Of a DNA stretch of 64,000 nucleotides, positions 1 to 11,547 are shown piece after piece (within the stretch, counting starts at the first letter, position 1; each line of letters begins with the position of its first letter). The stretch spans positions 992,001 to 1,056,000 of the forward strand of contig CALYLX010000145.1 of assembly GCA_944990035.1 (NCBI GenBank). Reading direction: 5' to 3'. The position numbers were made by a program, and so were the translations under genes. Under the pieces are notes generated by a model, which had not been told where the DNA came from, made no database searches, and saw nothing but the letters and a program-made list of their open reading frames with translations. Source of the stretch: Clitopilus passeckerianus. Lineage: Eukaryota > Basidiomycota > Agaricomycetes > Agaricales > Entolomataceae.

Positions 1-367
1 CAAAGCAGCTTTCCTGGCCTCTCTGAAGGAACACGGCATCCAACTGCGTTTCTTCTCCGGCTCATGGGAAACCTTCGACCTAGCCTGCGCTGGAGGACCA
101 TATGATACCGTCCTGACTTCGGAAACGGTCTACCGAACAGACAGTTTACCGTCTTTGGTTGAACTCTTGAAGTCTGCTGGCCCAAGCACCCGTGGCGAGG
201 AAAGTGTGCCAGCATGCTTGGTTGCGGCGAAGATAGTGTACTTTGGGGTTGGAGGTGGGGTTTCAGAGTTTGTGGGTGCTGTACGGAAAGCGGGAGGGAA
301 GGTCGAGTCCGTCTGGGAGACGCATTCCGGTGTTAGTCGAAGTATCATGAAGGTTGAATGGGACTAG
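1..367 (+). CDS. HPM1: Histidine protein methyltransferase 1-like, 3' end (HPM1/METTL18 family)
   Basis: The frame is open from base 2 to a TAG at 365-367, so only the C-terminal part is inside the window. It contains YDTVLTSETVY followed further on by VYFGVGGGVSEFV. These match the seven-beta-strand methyltransferase segments typical of Hpm1/METTL18, including the Y/H-FGVGGG signature near the C-terminus. Known members methylate a histidine of ribosomal protein uL3 in the cytosol or nucleus. The SAM-binding N-terminal half lies off the left edge and cannot be judged. The gene is tail-to-tail with the next gene, about 100 bp apart. Confidence 0.8.
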   Translation, partial: KAAFLASLKEHGIQLRFFSGSWETFDLACAGGPYDTVLTSETVYRTDSLPSLVELLKSAGPSTRGEESVPACLVAAKIVYFGVGGGVSEFVGAVRKAGGKVESVWETHSGVSRSIMKVEWD

Positions 368-465
368 ACAAGAAAACATGGGGATGGTTTAGGCAGAACA
401 ATGAATGGCCAGTTGTGTGCGATTAAAATTAGAATATACTCGAATATGTGTCTGCAAACTAATAA

Positions 466-1637
466 TCATATCATCGAACTGAACCTCTCCGACAATGGTT
501 TGGACGCGAGTGCCATCGTCTTGCCCAGCCGACCGGTCTGCTCCAACTCAAGAACCTTCATTACGCTCAAGTCCTTCATAATTGTCCTCCTCCTCGCTCG
601 CTCGCGCCTCTTGCTGAGATGATCCCAATCCTCGAAGAGACCAACTTCCTGGCCAACTACCGGTTTTTCGGCGGCGGCGGCTTCGCGTTTTTCCTCAGCA
701 GCCTTGACCTGCTTCGCTGAGTTCCACAGCGACGGGTCAATCTTTTTCCAGCACCAGACTTTAGTGGTCACAGGTGCCTCCTCTGAAGCTTCTACGAAAA
801 CACGTTCGTCTTGCTTGCCCTTTCTCTTCTTCTTTGGTGGATTTTGGGGAAGACCGAAGGTTTGGGTGTGCGTTCGTGGTGTCTGGGACATTGCAATCTC
901 CCCAGCTCCTTCAAGAACAGGTAGAATCTGTGATTTGAGGTATCTGCGCGTGAGTTAGGAATTCGGCGTGTCAATAGTGCAGGAGATACAGAATCATATT
1001 GTAGACGTACTTCATAGACCGCACCGGATGATGGATGTGTTCAGGCATGTGAACAGGGTTCATCCGCCCCGTATGCGTGTTTCTCCGGGGCAGAATTTGT
1101 GGGACATCGTGCGTGAAGCCAGCAGGTGCTGGTTCCTTCAGAGCCAGCTTGTAAAGCTCGGCGGTTGTGATGCCTTGAGGAAACTCATTTTGAGCAATGA
1201 CCTTCCGGACGAGTTTTATGCCCTCCTTTAGCGAGGCCATTTGCCGTGTTTGGTGTCGAAGGAAGCCAACGGAATTTATGACTGGTGAACTGGCCATGAC
1301 AGCTAGAGCTGGTGACGGGGAGGAATTGTCGCGACTCGCCTGCAAAACGTTGTTTGTTTTAGGTGGCATTGCACAACGTCCATGTACAGCCACCGGAATG
1401 ATATGCCGTCCCGCCGATATTTTGGGCTCTTCTCCGAGAGCCTTGGCTAGTTCCTCGATGGTTTCTCGTACATGCTCCAATGAAAAAGGTGTATTCTTCC
1501 TTGGAGTTATATCGTAGTTTGAGATGACGTTCGTTGAGGGGGGAATTGTAATCTTATTACCCAGTGGAGATTTGCCACTCTTCCTCAGTATATAATCTCG
1601 AAAACCGCCTGAAGCATACGCTCAAAATTGATAACAT
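466..1637 (-). CDS. Unrecognised protein, probably mitochondrial, 3 exons
   Basis: I read three exons on the minus strand: 1637-1561, 1499-1011 and 943-466. The introns have GT..AG borders at 1560-1500 (61 nt) and 1010-944 (67 nt) and keep the frame. The chosen ATG gives MLSILSVCFRRFSRLY, an Arg-rich stretch without acids that resembles a mitochondrial presequence. A later in-frame ATG at 1369 is the alternative start. The middle holds a basic helix (MASLKEGIKLVRKVI) and a segment HHPVRSMKYLKSQILP. After this comes a Lys-rich stretch (PKKKRKGKQ) and a basic coil near the end. The size and basic character would suit a mitochondrial ribosome-associated protein, but I do not recognise the family. 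It shares a short divergent promoter with DCP1. Confidence 0.6.
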
Positions 1638-1852
1638 CTCGCCCCCTCCCAATGAGGATCCCTCAGACGAAAAGGCCATAATGAATTGGCATCGGGCCAT
1701 CGTCGGGACAAGGTTCGGGAAATGAAGGTGTGATCAATTTGTCTAAGGCTTCTAAAGCAAACAAAAGGGTGGTTCACTCATTGCACACGCCAGTGGCCCA
1801 TCCAAACAGCGAACAGCCTCCTTTCTTTCATCCTCCTCGTAGTACCAACGCA

Positions 1853-4606
1853 ATGGGCCCCCCACGGCGGAATGGCATACGAAAACAATCTGTACAGTAT
1901 TCAAGTGACTCGTCAGCCGCACCACAATCTCCTTTATTTCCCCGACAAACGACGCCTGGAACATCGAAGCCGCAAGCAGCCAACGCCATGGCAGCGTCTA
2001 TAAGACATCTGCATAACTTGAAGGTTTTGCGCAAACGGGATCCTTCAATCCTCTCTGTATTCGATCAATTCAGTCACGTAGCGGTGTACAAATTTGTGGA
2101 CGGGAAATGGGAAAAGGAAGGGTATGAAGGTACAATGTTCTTGTATGAACGGTTAGTCCCACAGATCTACGTAACAGCTCCTTCTTGGCTCACATTTCGT
2201 CAAATCCAGTGATTCTTATCCACCGTACGGATACTACATTCTTAATCGTGTAGGCATGGAGGACTACAATATCAGACTCTACCCGGAGGACTTTCTGCAA
2301 ATTGCTGGCAAAACGACTGTCGTTCAATCTTTTCCCGAATTCACCGAACAACGACTTACTGCCGCCCGTGCATCGGCACCACAGCATGAGCTTGACAACA
2401 AATTTTCTTCCGTTTGGGCCGTGCCAAATGTCGAGAGCTTGACCAAGGCGGAAAAAGGACCAGCGGTGACTATCGGATTATGGACACTGGACGAGGTAGC
2501 AAGAGAACCCCTTTTTGAGGTCCTACAGAGGTATAATTTTTTAAAGCGATCACCAAATCACAGGAATCTGATTTTTTTGGCCGAAATAGACTACATTCCT
2601 ACATCCGGAGAAATCTTCCATATCCTGAAGAGTTCCAGTTTGGACCCGACCGAATGCCGCCCACTTCATCCTCCCCAGCACCGGTACCTCCCAAAGCAAA
2701 TACTCGTAAGTACCTGCATACATAGAACTGAGAGTCAACACCTGATGTTATTCAAGTCAATGGCTTCTCCTTCCCTCAGACGGCCACTAATGGGGCTAGC
2801 CCTGCCGATTCTAGCATGACTGAACTGGATAAATTGTTCTCCAAACTCGCCCCAACCTCGTGCACTACCGCCTCTGAAGTAGCCTCTACTGCCAAGAATG
2901 CGAAAATGACAGTGGAATCACTCTTCGCGTCAATGAACGGCTCGGAATCGGCTTCTGATAACCACTCATCTTCTGCATCTTCGTCCATCTCTATCCGTTC
3001 TGCAGCTTCCCCCGCTCCATCCACAGGCATCAGCCTTTTGGATTCCATTTTTGCCTCTGCCTCCTCTACAAATGTCCATGCATCTGGTCATGAGCAGACA
3101 CAAGCCACTACTCATACGTCTACAATCTACACTCCAACTCCGAGTGTAAACGGCAACCCACAGGTTCTTTCACAGGATGTGATCACACAGCTGATGGGGC
3201 TTCCTCCCTCCCGGGCCGCATCTACAGTCTCGTTCAGCAGCAGCGCCATATCTTACCCAAGCTCACGTGAGGGCTATGCCGACAACGAAGACGAAAGCGA
3301 TACTGGTACGGGAAGACTCTCCGAGTTCGAAGATGGTGTCTCAGAATCTAGTACCGTCCTTGATTCCGGGGCGGAGGACGTTCAGCAATCTGCGCCAGGT
3401 CACGGTCATCTCATGCCTGTGAACTTTGGGACAACATCGACCCACAATGGTTATGGAAGCACAACTCATGGTAGAGTTCAAGGCGATGTTACACCCCGCC
3501 CACCTCTATCTGGGTTCGGTGGTTCGTCGGAAGTCCGGCCCACCGCCTCACGCTCCTCGACCGCTACCTCTCTTCCACCTTCACTCAGGTCCGTAGGGTC
3601 AGCATCGACTATAACGAACGGGCAACGATCCACATCGGAGCCTCGCGTTCAGCCAAAGCAGAAACCTCATCAACAGGCCTCATCTCAACAAGCCACACCA
3701 AGGAGGCTCGTACCATTCGAACCCGATTCTGAACTTTGGCCTTATTCCCGCAATGATGCCAGTGCTCAAGCCCAAACTTCACAGCAAGACAGCTCGGACG
3801 ACATTATTGAGCTTGACTTCAACGACACCAGCGCATTGAGTGACCCAGAAGCCTTCAATAAGGCCGCTCGCAATGGGAGGGGTGGCCAGCATTGCCCTAA
3901 TGGTAGCAGCTCTTCCGGAGCGACAGCACCTGTGAACGGGAACACTCCAGGAAAAGCTAAGGAGAAACCCAACAGGAGGCGAACCAAGAAGGAGCGTGCT
4001 GCGGAGCAGGCAAGAATTCGTCAGGAGATCGAAGCAGGGTGGGACTCACCTGCGCCTGCGCCTGTTACAAACTCTTCTGCCCGAGGCTCTGCTCCTGCTG
4101 CTGCCTATGACAATGTCCGCTCGGACGATGACAAGGATGTCGACTTCCCAGCCATCCCACCGCCTGCTACTCCATCACCATGCCCGTCGCCCGTCCTTGC
4201 CCCCGTGATGTCTCCTCGAGCAGCTATTACTCCCCTTTCACTCGTTGGCGCTCGTGGCGGAGTCGACTCCCGCGGATCTCCTGTTGGTCAGGCCTCCCAC
4301 CATCATCCCTCCCCTATGGATTTGAGGAAGAAGATTGCCGCCATTAACGGGCACGCGCCAGGGGCTGTTCATGACCATGCGCCTAAAGATCATAAGGAGG
4401 TAGTCAGGGAGAGCATCGTGTCCATTGTCGCCCAGCGATCCACTCAGCCTGCCATGGAGCAGAACGAGTTTGTCCGGGAGGTGTTGACTTTGATCCACGT
4501 TAGTATTTTCTTGTCATCTTTTAGACTCTCAACTTACGAAGGATGTGTGCAGACCGACAAGGCATTCGTTGACGCCCTTTACAAGGAGTACACCAGTCGA
4601 CTTTGA
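1853..4606 (+). CDS. DCP1: mRNA-decapping enzyme subunit 1 (Dcp1), 5 exons
   Basis: DCP1 is the activator of the Dcp2 decapping nuclease in cytoplasmic P-bodies. The N-terminal EVH1 domain is clear: LKVLRKRDPSILSVFDQFSH, then YKFVDGKWEKEGYEGTMFLY, then PPYGYYILNRVGMEDYNI, ending with VTIGLWTLDE. Introns at 2152-2209, 2531-2589, 2706-2756 and 4499-4552 all have GT..AG ends and restore frame. Removing the second gives the typical exit YPEEFQFGPDRMPP. The last intron is 54 nt, so it can also be read through. A long Ser/Thr/Pro-rich disordered region of about 500 residues follows. The C-terminus (FVREVLTLIH, then TDKAFVDALYKEYTSRL) matches the small helical trimerisation-type tail of the family. 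The start is the first ATG before MGPPRRNGIRKQ. Confidence 0.9.
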
Positions 4607-5139
4607 ACTCGGTACTCTTCTCAAAGATTGCTTGCTCAACAGAGCTAAGCTGAAGCTTTCTTCTCATTTGATGCACAAATGTATATAACTAGGTACTGTA
4701 TTACTCCTTTCCTCTTTGATCTACGCTATCACGCTTTCCAACATTCTCTCTTGCCTTACCTGCCTACTTTCATTGTTCATATCGCCTGACATCCTTCCTT
4801 TCTTTTTTCTTGTCCCTGGGTGCCCTACCCATTTCTTATCTCTGCATCTTTTAATTATTACCTCGCACCGTCTTCCATTCCTGTCTCTATACCGTCATTG
4901 ATTTATCGCACCATTGTCGTTCTATCCACTGTAACGTTAGATCACCAGCTATGAAGCTATGATGTATACTATTGTCGTATACTGTAGTAGTACCAGTACC
5001 TGTTTCTTCTTACCCAGCTATCGACTTTTCCATGGGCCAATACTCTCCAATGTTGACATCTATACGCTACGTATCACCAACTCTTCCAAATTCACGGGTT
5101 GTAACTTGTGGACTAATCCTATCATTCACCACCCCCATC
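4607..5139. other. Convergent 3' UTR/intergenic spacer
   Basis: Pyrimidine-rich sequence between the DCP1 stop and the ORC2 stop, presumably the two 3' UTRs. I see no gene in it. Confidence 0.6.
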
Positions 5140-6624
5140 TCATGTATCTGTCTGTAGTGTCCGTAATACACTCCCCAGCCGCTCCTTCCTCAGCGGTATC
5201 CAGAGCATTTCTCCTGCACCAGCTGCACTCTGAGCAGACACGATCAAGCCGTGATCTCTGAATTCGCCCAATAACGACCTCAGAGAAGTATCGTTGGTCG
5301 CGACGAAGTTGTCTCTGGCGAGAATGAACAACGCGTCGTAGGCAATTGCAAATCGCTGGAGATCTCTATCGCCCTCTGCCCCGCTTGACGTGCCACTTGC
5401 TGCCTCCTCCTCGATGGGTTCCAGCTGTCGGTTGCCCACTAGCGAGAACAGTTTCTGCGCTTTCGCGGTCACTGAGGCTAGGATGTGTAGGGCTGCAGTT
5501 TCTGTCATATTTGCGCCTCCTTGTGTGAGTTGGGACGTATCGATCCTCTTGCGCAGACCACCCCCGTGGGCGCTGGAGAGGGACGACCTGTCAACGAATG
5601 CTAATTCGTGGTCGTAGGGCTCAAGGGTGGTCAGGTCATGCCAGAGCCAGGCGAAACCCGCTCTGGAGGAAGTGGAGGGGTTGTTAGAGTCGTCCCCAGC
5701 AGCTGACGAGGGACCTTCCGAGAGGCTTGCGTCTGGTTTGCGGGCTGAGGATTCTGAGGTAGACCAGATGAGGGGAGAGTTGATATGGTCAACGGAAGCA
5801 ACGATGTGGATATTTGGGGTAAGGGCGAGGAGAGATAAACATGCTTTTGCACGAGAGTTTCGTAGCTGGGCGGCGTCTATGTTGTGAATGATTAAGAATA
5901 GGTGTGACTCCTTTTTTGGTTTGGCCTTGGGTGATCTGGATGAAGTCGCCATGGTCACTTTCGAGGAGAAATAATCACGTATCCGCTTGGCCTGCGCTTC
6001 CACTGTGTTTCCGCCAGATGCAGAGGAGGATGTCGAAGCCGAAATCTGTGGCACAGTGCTCTCTATGGAGTTCAACAGATCCTTGAGTGTAAAATCGGGG
6101 TGAAACCCATTCGCCACGACTACATGGCCCTTTCGGGCACAATAGCTAGTTGCGAATTGGTTCAAGACGCGCCTTTTAGAGCCATACCCGTAGGCGAGGA
6201 TATTAAAGCCCTCCTCAAGCTCTCGCATAACGCGCGAAAAGAGCTTTGGGAGCTCACCCGATGCTTTGAGCCGTGTTTTCAATGGGGGGATTGTAGCTCC
6301 TGGAGCTGTGGCAAGTTTGATGCCTTCAGTGTATTCCTCCGCTGTCAAAGGCTCAACCAAAGTAGTGAACACGTTCGAAGACGTCTGAGATCGCGTTGAC
6401 ATCTGCGTGAAGTACGCATCGAAAGCAGTCTGGACGATGATTCCTGGCGTGGGCCCTTGGCCGAAGGAGGCTGCATCCTTAGTGGTCCGACGTGCTTTCG
6501 TTGGGGAAAGATGTTCTACGAATTCATCCGCACCGGAATCCTCTTCGCCTTCGTCGGACGGGGGGTATTGGTCTTCGTCGCTATCATCGATTGGGATCTC
6601 GTCGGTGAGAGGGAAGTCGCGCAT
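5140..6624 (-). CDS. ORC2: Origin recognition complex subunit 2
   Basis: A single-exon frame of 494 residues. ORC2 is part of the nuclear ORC ring that marks replication origins and loads MCM. An acidic N-terminus (DDSDEDQYPPSDEGEEDSG) precedes the conserved core: LPKLFSRVMRELEEGFNILA, then YGYGSKRRVLNQFA, the ORC2 variant of the nucleotide-binding loop (G-x-G-S-K-R). Next are VVANGFHPDFTLKDLL and the AAA+ strand LFLIIHNIDAAQLR with NIHIVASVDHINSPLIWS. The C-terminus has the winged-helix part ending in LLGEFRDHGLIVSAQSAAGA. The length is usual for fungal ORC2. The start is the first in-frame ATG, just after an upstream stop region. Confidence 0.92.
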   Translation of the reverse strand: MRDFPLTDEIPIDDSDEDQYPPSDEGEEDSGADEFVEHLSPTKARRTTKDAASFGQGPTPGIIVQTAFDAYFTQMSTRSQTSSNVFTTLVEPLTAEEYTEGIKLATAPGATIPPLKTRLKASGELPKLFSRVMRELEEGFNILAYGYGSKRRVLNQFATSYCARKGHVVVANGFHPDFTLKDLLNSIESTVPQISASTSSSASGGNTVEAQAKRIRDYFSSKVTMATSSRSPKAKPKKESHLFLIIHNIDAAQLRNSRAKACLSLLALTPNIHIVASVDHINSPLIWSTSESSARKPDASLSEGPSSAAGDDSNNPSTSSRAGFAWLWHDLTTLEPYDHELAFVDRSSLSSAHGGGLRKRIDTSQLTQGGANMTETAALHILASVTAKAQKLFSLVGNRQLEPIEEEAASGTSSGAEGDRDLQRFAIAYDALFILARDNFVATNDTSLRSLLGEFRDHGLIVSAQSAAGAGEMLWIPLRKERLGSVLRTLQTDT

Positions 6625-6842
6625 ATCACAATCCTCTCAGCCTGGGGTGCCGTGAGAACCAAACCTCGTTTTTCGACTTGACTTGCCTCTGTTCCTGTTT
6701 AGGGACCTATGTGGTTGATACACACCTGTTCCGGATTTGCCACTTAAGAGCTTGTGTGCCAGGTCATAAACAGACCGAGAGGACTCCCCATCCCATCTAG
6801 ACCGCACCCCCTGCCGAACCTGCTTAGCGCAATCTATTACAC

Positions 6843-9721
6843 GTGCCTAAAGATGTCCTGAACAGTGTATTTTCCGCCCGGAAAACAACACCCTATGACT
6901 CTTACTCAAATCGTCGAACACTACAGTCCACTAAGAAAACAAATGATGACCTGCCTAAGAATGCGGAACTCGAGCAAGACAAGATGATGCTTGATAAGTA
7001 TTCCTGGGCATCATATAAGGCCACGCCATCCGCATTTCAATCTGCTGCAGAAGCAGCTGTTTTAGGAGTCTTGCTACAGACAAAGTACGAGAACTTAGGC
7101 GATGGAAAAGCCCCCTATGCTTCCATATCAAGAGAAATTTTGTGCGACATTGAGCTCCGTGCCCTTTTCTTGGATTGTTGGGAAGTTGGATCCTTCCAGC
7201 GGTTGCGTGGTATGTCCGGATATATCTCATATGTACCTTCTTTCCATGTGCTGATCAAGCCTCTTTAGAGAAACTGCGCTCGGCTGTGGAAGTACTAACA
7301 GGTAGGTTTCCTTCGGCTTCAAGTCTTCAGCAGAGTACCTTAAATGAACCTACTTTATTAGCTGAGTTTGATGAGTCCGACACGAAACAAGCTGGACACA
7401 TCGACAACATGGAGCCTCATAGTAGAAATTACATTATCCGAGACTCGAACTTCAAGGTAGATAGTGGGGATCTTGATATTTACCAGAATTGCAGTACGTG
7501 CTCAATTCCTTTTCATCATGAGGCTTGTGGATTGACACTACTCATCAGTTTTGAGTAAGCAATGTCTTTCCGAGGCATCAGATTCCTATCCTCATAGAGT
7601 CCCGTGCAGGTGATGAAGATGAGAAAATAATGCAATGGCTCTCGTCTTTGAATTATCGAGTTACCCATGATGAGATCTTCGAACGGCGTCCGAAAGATAC
7701 CGGAGATTGGTTCATTGAAACAGGAGGTGCAGAAATGCCTAACCACCCCGGAAGAGCGGATTCTATGGTGTCCCGGCATTCGTGGGTCCTCTTCTTTACC
7801 ATTCGCATATCTCTCTTAACCCACTGTTTATTAGCTCGTGTAGGCAAAACTGTCATGGCGTGAGTCAATGATTTACGTTGGTCAGAACCGGCCTCCTAAA
7901 CTCTTGGCTTTAAGCTCGGTGATGGTGAATCACCTACGGCTCCTCCAATCCTACGAGAGTTTCGTACCCGTTCTTTTCATCTACTTCAACTACAAGCTTC
8001 GGGATAAACAGAGCTTGTCGTCCATGATCGAGGCTTTGGCTGGGCAGATGCACGAGGCTTGTCGACAAGCCAAAGCGACTTCTCCCTTTGAAGCCCTATA
8101 TGGTTCTTTTAAGTACCGGTCGAAACCAACAACACCTGTGCTTCAATGTCTGCTTGGTATTGCTGTTCGTAAATTCCAGGGTTGTTTCGTTGTCCTGGAC
8201 GCCCTTGACGAATACATGCCAGTGGACCAATACAATGATGCCGCCATCGAGACCCTACTGCAAACGATTCTGCCTCTTGGAACCAATATCAAGTTGTTTG
8301 TCACATCGCGTATCCTAGGTGATATGGAGAACATGTTCAGGGAACTTCAAGCCATTAAATGCGAAATTGTCGCCAATGAAGAGGATGTGGTCAACTATCT
8401 TCAGACCCGGATCAGTTCTGGTGACCTCCGATTCAAGCTTTCGGAAGCCTTGGCTCAAGAAGTTATCGAAAGTATCCTGGCTGTCGCAAAAGAAAGGTAT
8501 GGTGAATTTATGGCATTTGGTGGCCTTTACATTCTGATGAGCCCAATCAGGTTCCTCATGGCCGAACTACACATGAATTCCTTTAGAAAGTATCGGAACC
8601 CGGGAGAGCTGAGAGATGCGTTGCAAGCTCTCCCTCAACAAATCGACGAAACATACCAAAGGGTGATGCACCACATAGGGGCTTACTCAGAAGACGATAG
8701 GCAATTAGCCTTGGAAATTCTCATGTGGATCACCTGCAGCATTCGACCGTTGGAGGTTGAAGAACTTCAACTTGCGCTTGCTTTCAAACCCGGAATATCA
8801 AACGTTGATGATTACACCACACCTCTTTCGATCATCACCTCTTTGTGTGCAGGACTTGCCGTAGTTGAGCACAATTGCGTGGGCTTCGTGCGTAAGGATG
8901 TCCACCCGCCCACTACGTTATGCTATTCTGAAAATGTCGTTTTGCAGACTTCACAGCTCAGGAATATTTCATCAGGGAGAGAAATTACTATTTTCCTGAC
9001 GCCGATTCACAGATTACCAGAACATGCCTAGATTCACTACATCTTCCATGTGTCTACGACACCATATGCCTCGACATAGAACAAACCCAACCTTCGAGAT
9101 CGGGATATGTCTATGCTGCAACGCACTGGATAACCCATGCCTGGAAACAAGTTCATTCGATCCTAATCCGTGAGATTTCACGTCTCGAGATTGAGAGCAT
9201 CGCAATCCGGATATGGCTAGAGTACATCATTCTGAAGAGATGGCTGGCAAGACCTGGGACTGGGAACCCAACGAGCACCTCGATAACAATAGCCTCGATA
9301 TCCACAATGTCCCCGTATTCTACGCGGCGTACAACAACGACATTCCAATGCTCTCCGCGTTATTAGGTGAAATCACCGATATTCCTCAGACTCGCGGAGG
9401 ATCGAGTCTCTTCTCTTTCGTAGATGGAAATAAGAACGACCCTGTCATACAAGTCGTATTGGACTGGTGGGCTGAGAGGGTTTACAATGCTGCCGCACTG
9501 CGCACCGCTTCGGGAGACATGGCGGCCGATTGGGAAACGGCATCACGTGTTGGAGAGAAGAAGTCGGAGCTTGACTCCCTTACTGTCGTTCAACTTTGCT
9601 TACACGGGATGACGTCGACGTCAATCTCGCAGACAATGAAGAAAGGACATCACTTTGCTATGCGAGGGAGGCCGGATTCACCAGTGTCGTAGAATTGTTG
9701 CTTTCCAAGGGAGCTGTTTGA
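6843..9721 (+). pseudogene. NACHT NTPase with degenerate C-terminal ankyrin repeats (NLR-like), frameshifted
   Basis: A multi-intron gene with the layout of fungal NLR-like proteins. A segment with IMQWLSSLNYRVTHDEIFE and RRPKDTGDWFIE precedes the NACHT domain. Splicing 7782-7834 and 7860-7914 gives a Walker A motif GIPRVGKT followed by VMASVMVNHLR. Walker B is CFVVLDALDEY, then LFVTSRI. Later parts read HFTAQEYFIRERNYYF (after an intron ending near 8947) and CVYDTICLDIEQ. Near 9230 the reading switches frame (LEYIIL to EMAGKTWDWEP) with no possible intron. Near 9590 it switches again before the ankyrin-like RDDVDVNLADNEERTSL and ELLLSKGAV, then stop. Two uncorrected single-base shifts make the 3' third a pseudogene, unless the assembly is wrong. 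The N-terminal exons (6843-7560) are unassigned. Such proteins act in non-self recognition. Confidence 0.7.
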
Positions 9722-10176
9722 TATTAGTACTACCCAAATTTCGGCCATTTTACCTTAGCCCTGGCTCAGACGCTACTCAAGACATAAACTATGAGCGATC
9801 TATACCTACCGGCCTTAAATGAGATTTCCGATTTACATAGCAAATCATCATCTCCTTACTCATCTTCATTTTCGTTATCATTTTCGCTGCGTAGCGTGAT
9901 TCAAGGTGGACAGAAGAAACTCCTGTCAGGCCAAGTCAACTTCGATGGAGGCAGACACCACTGAATGAATTGAGATCTTTTCGTGACCGTTGGCAGCGCA
10001 TTTTCTGGGACCGAAATTGAGGGGATGCCTGGACTTAATTACCCCGAGGAGGTGCGATACACTTGAGCAGAGAGGCCATTTGCAGGGACACCAGGACGGG
10101 CAAGGATGGTGTAAAATTATTAGCAGCCTTCTCTACATAATTACAGGCCATCTGGAGAGTATATATTAACATAATA
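9722..10176. other. Intergenic, convergent 3' flanks
   Basis: Between the NLR-like gene and uL16m. I see no gene or RNA here. Confidence 0.6.
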
Positions 10177-10965
10177 TTAGGCCTGTGCCGAGACCTCGGT
10201 ATTTGCGGCTTCAGCAGTCGACAGCATATCAGGAGTGACTTTCGGTAAAGTTGGCGGTTGCAGAACGAGGTTTCCGAGCCGGGGTGCTGTTGATCTGTCA
10301 ATGAACTCCATTTTGGTAGGGAGTTTTGCCGCAGCTTGACGGAGGGCTAAAATTGAGAAAAGAGCTGAGTGACGAGGTAGGTAGAAAGTCTGGAAAGAAA
10401 GCATACCTTCACGAGCCAACTCTTCTCTTATGGGAACACCTCCAATCTCGAAGATGACCCTTCCTTTCGGAACACGCGTTGCCCAGAACTCAAACGTTCC
10501 CTTTCCTTTACCCATACGCGTCTCGTTTCCCTACACAAGCGAAAGTCAATATCTCGGACACTACACCGGGGAAACTCAACCTACCTTGATACAAACAGGA
10601 ATATCTGGGAACACTCTCAAATACACCTTCGCTCCTTTAATAATCTTAATCTTCTTCTTGATCACCTCCTCTGCCGTAGTCAGCTGCTTCGCACTCAGCC
10701 TAGCGCCATCTCCCTTAATCCTAATCCCCCACTCTCCATAAGCCAATGTAGTCCCCTTCGTCGAACCTCCGGTGGGGATAGGAATCCGGCCCTTGTGACG
10801 TCGGATGTTTTGTACGTTCTTCGGAGCAAGTTGGCCACGCGAACGGGTGAAGATGGAGAAGGTTGGGAGCGAGGAGGATGTTGGTTGGACTGCTGACCTT
10901 GCGCTGGCAGCAGTTGACCTCGAGAGCTGGCCGAGGGACCGTGACAAGGTGGAAAGAGAAAACAT
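10177..10965 (-). CDS. MRPL16: Mitochondrial large-subunit ribosomal protein uL16m (L16)
   Basis: Three exons, 10965-10585, 10530-10407 and 10346-10177, with introns of 54 and 60 nt. The protein is the mitochondrial version of bacterial L16, which sits near the tRNA-binding groove of the large subunit. The N-terminus [20 protein letters not shown] is a typical presequence. The L16 core is evident: [20 protein letters not shown], then [12 protein letters not shown] joined to [16 protein letters not shown], then [20 protein letters not shown] and [15 protein letters not shown]. The G-K-G-K-G motif and the KLP-KxxF ending are hallmarks of the family. It is divergent from PRP3 across about 580 bp. 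Confidence 0.93.
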
Positions 10966-11547
10966 GCTGGTGTTTTACGTAAGCAACTTGACCCGGATTT
11001 GGTAGGCGCCTGTCCCTCCTGGTGAGATTGGGCGAGTATGCGTTCTTCAGCTAATCTCTTCTTGGTATTCTGAGTACTGATGGCTTGCTGCCGATATAAA
11101 TAAGAACATGACTTTTATTCAATCCTATACACCAATAATTTGCATAAGATTTTGCAAGTAAGTTTGCACCAAGTTTAATAAATATTGAAGGAGGCCTACA
11201 ATACAGGGAGGGGTGTATTGAAGATAGCGTACGGTCTTGTATATAGAAATTGGAGCCTTACGCTTTCCAGCATTGGTTTATTGAAACTGGGAGAGCCGTC
11301 AAAGGTGTGGTATGAAAGGTACCTACAGGCGTTTAGGACGCCGATGGCGGCTGCTGATTTGGCAAAAAAATGACCTATTAATTCTCGAGGGTGATTTCAA
11401 CGATTTACAGCAAGTTTAGATAGACGGAAACACCGTGAACTTGCAGAAGTCCTAACGTTGAAGCGGTCCGAAAGAAAGCCAGAGTGCGTTACATAAGCCG
11501 CCCTACCTTGGAACTTGGCCACCATCATTGACGCGTCTACGAACAGG
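10966..11547. other. Divergent promoter region between uL16m and PRP3
   Basis: An AT-rich centre (11090-11200) between two divergently transcribed genes. No gene seen. Confidence 0.5.

Noticed and set aside
4716..5261. Hydrophobic plus-strand frames in the DCP1-ORC2 spacer
   Set aside because: Pyrimidine-rich 3' UTR sequence translates to Leu/Ser/Phe; no splice or homology support.
9900..10035. Search for CRISPR arrays or bacterial-type elements
   Set aside because: None seen anywhere in the window; the genome is eukaryotic with spliceosomal introns.
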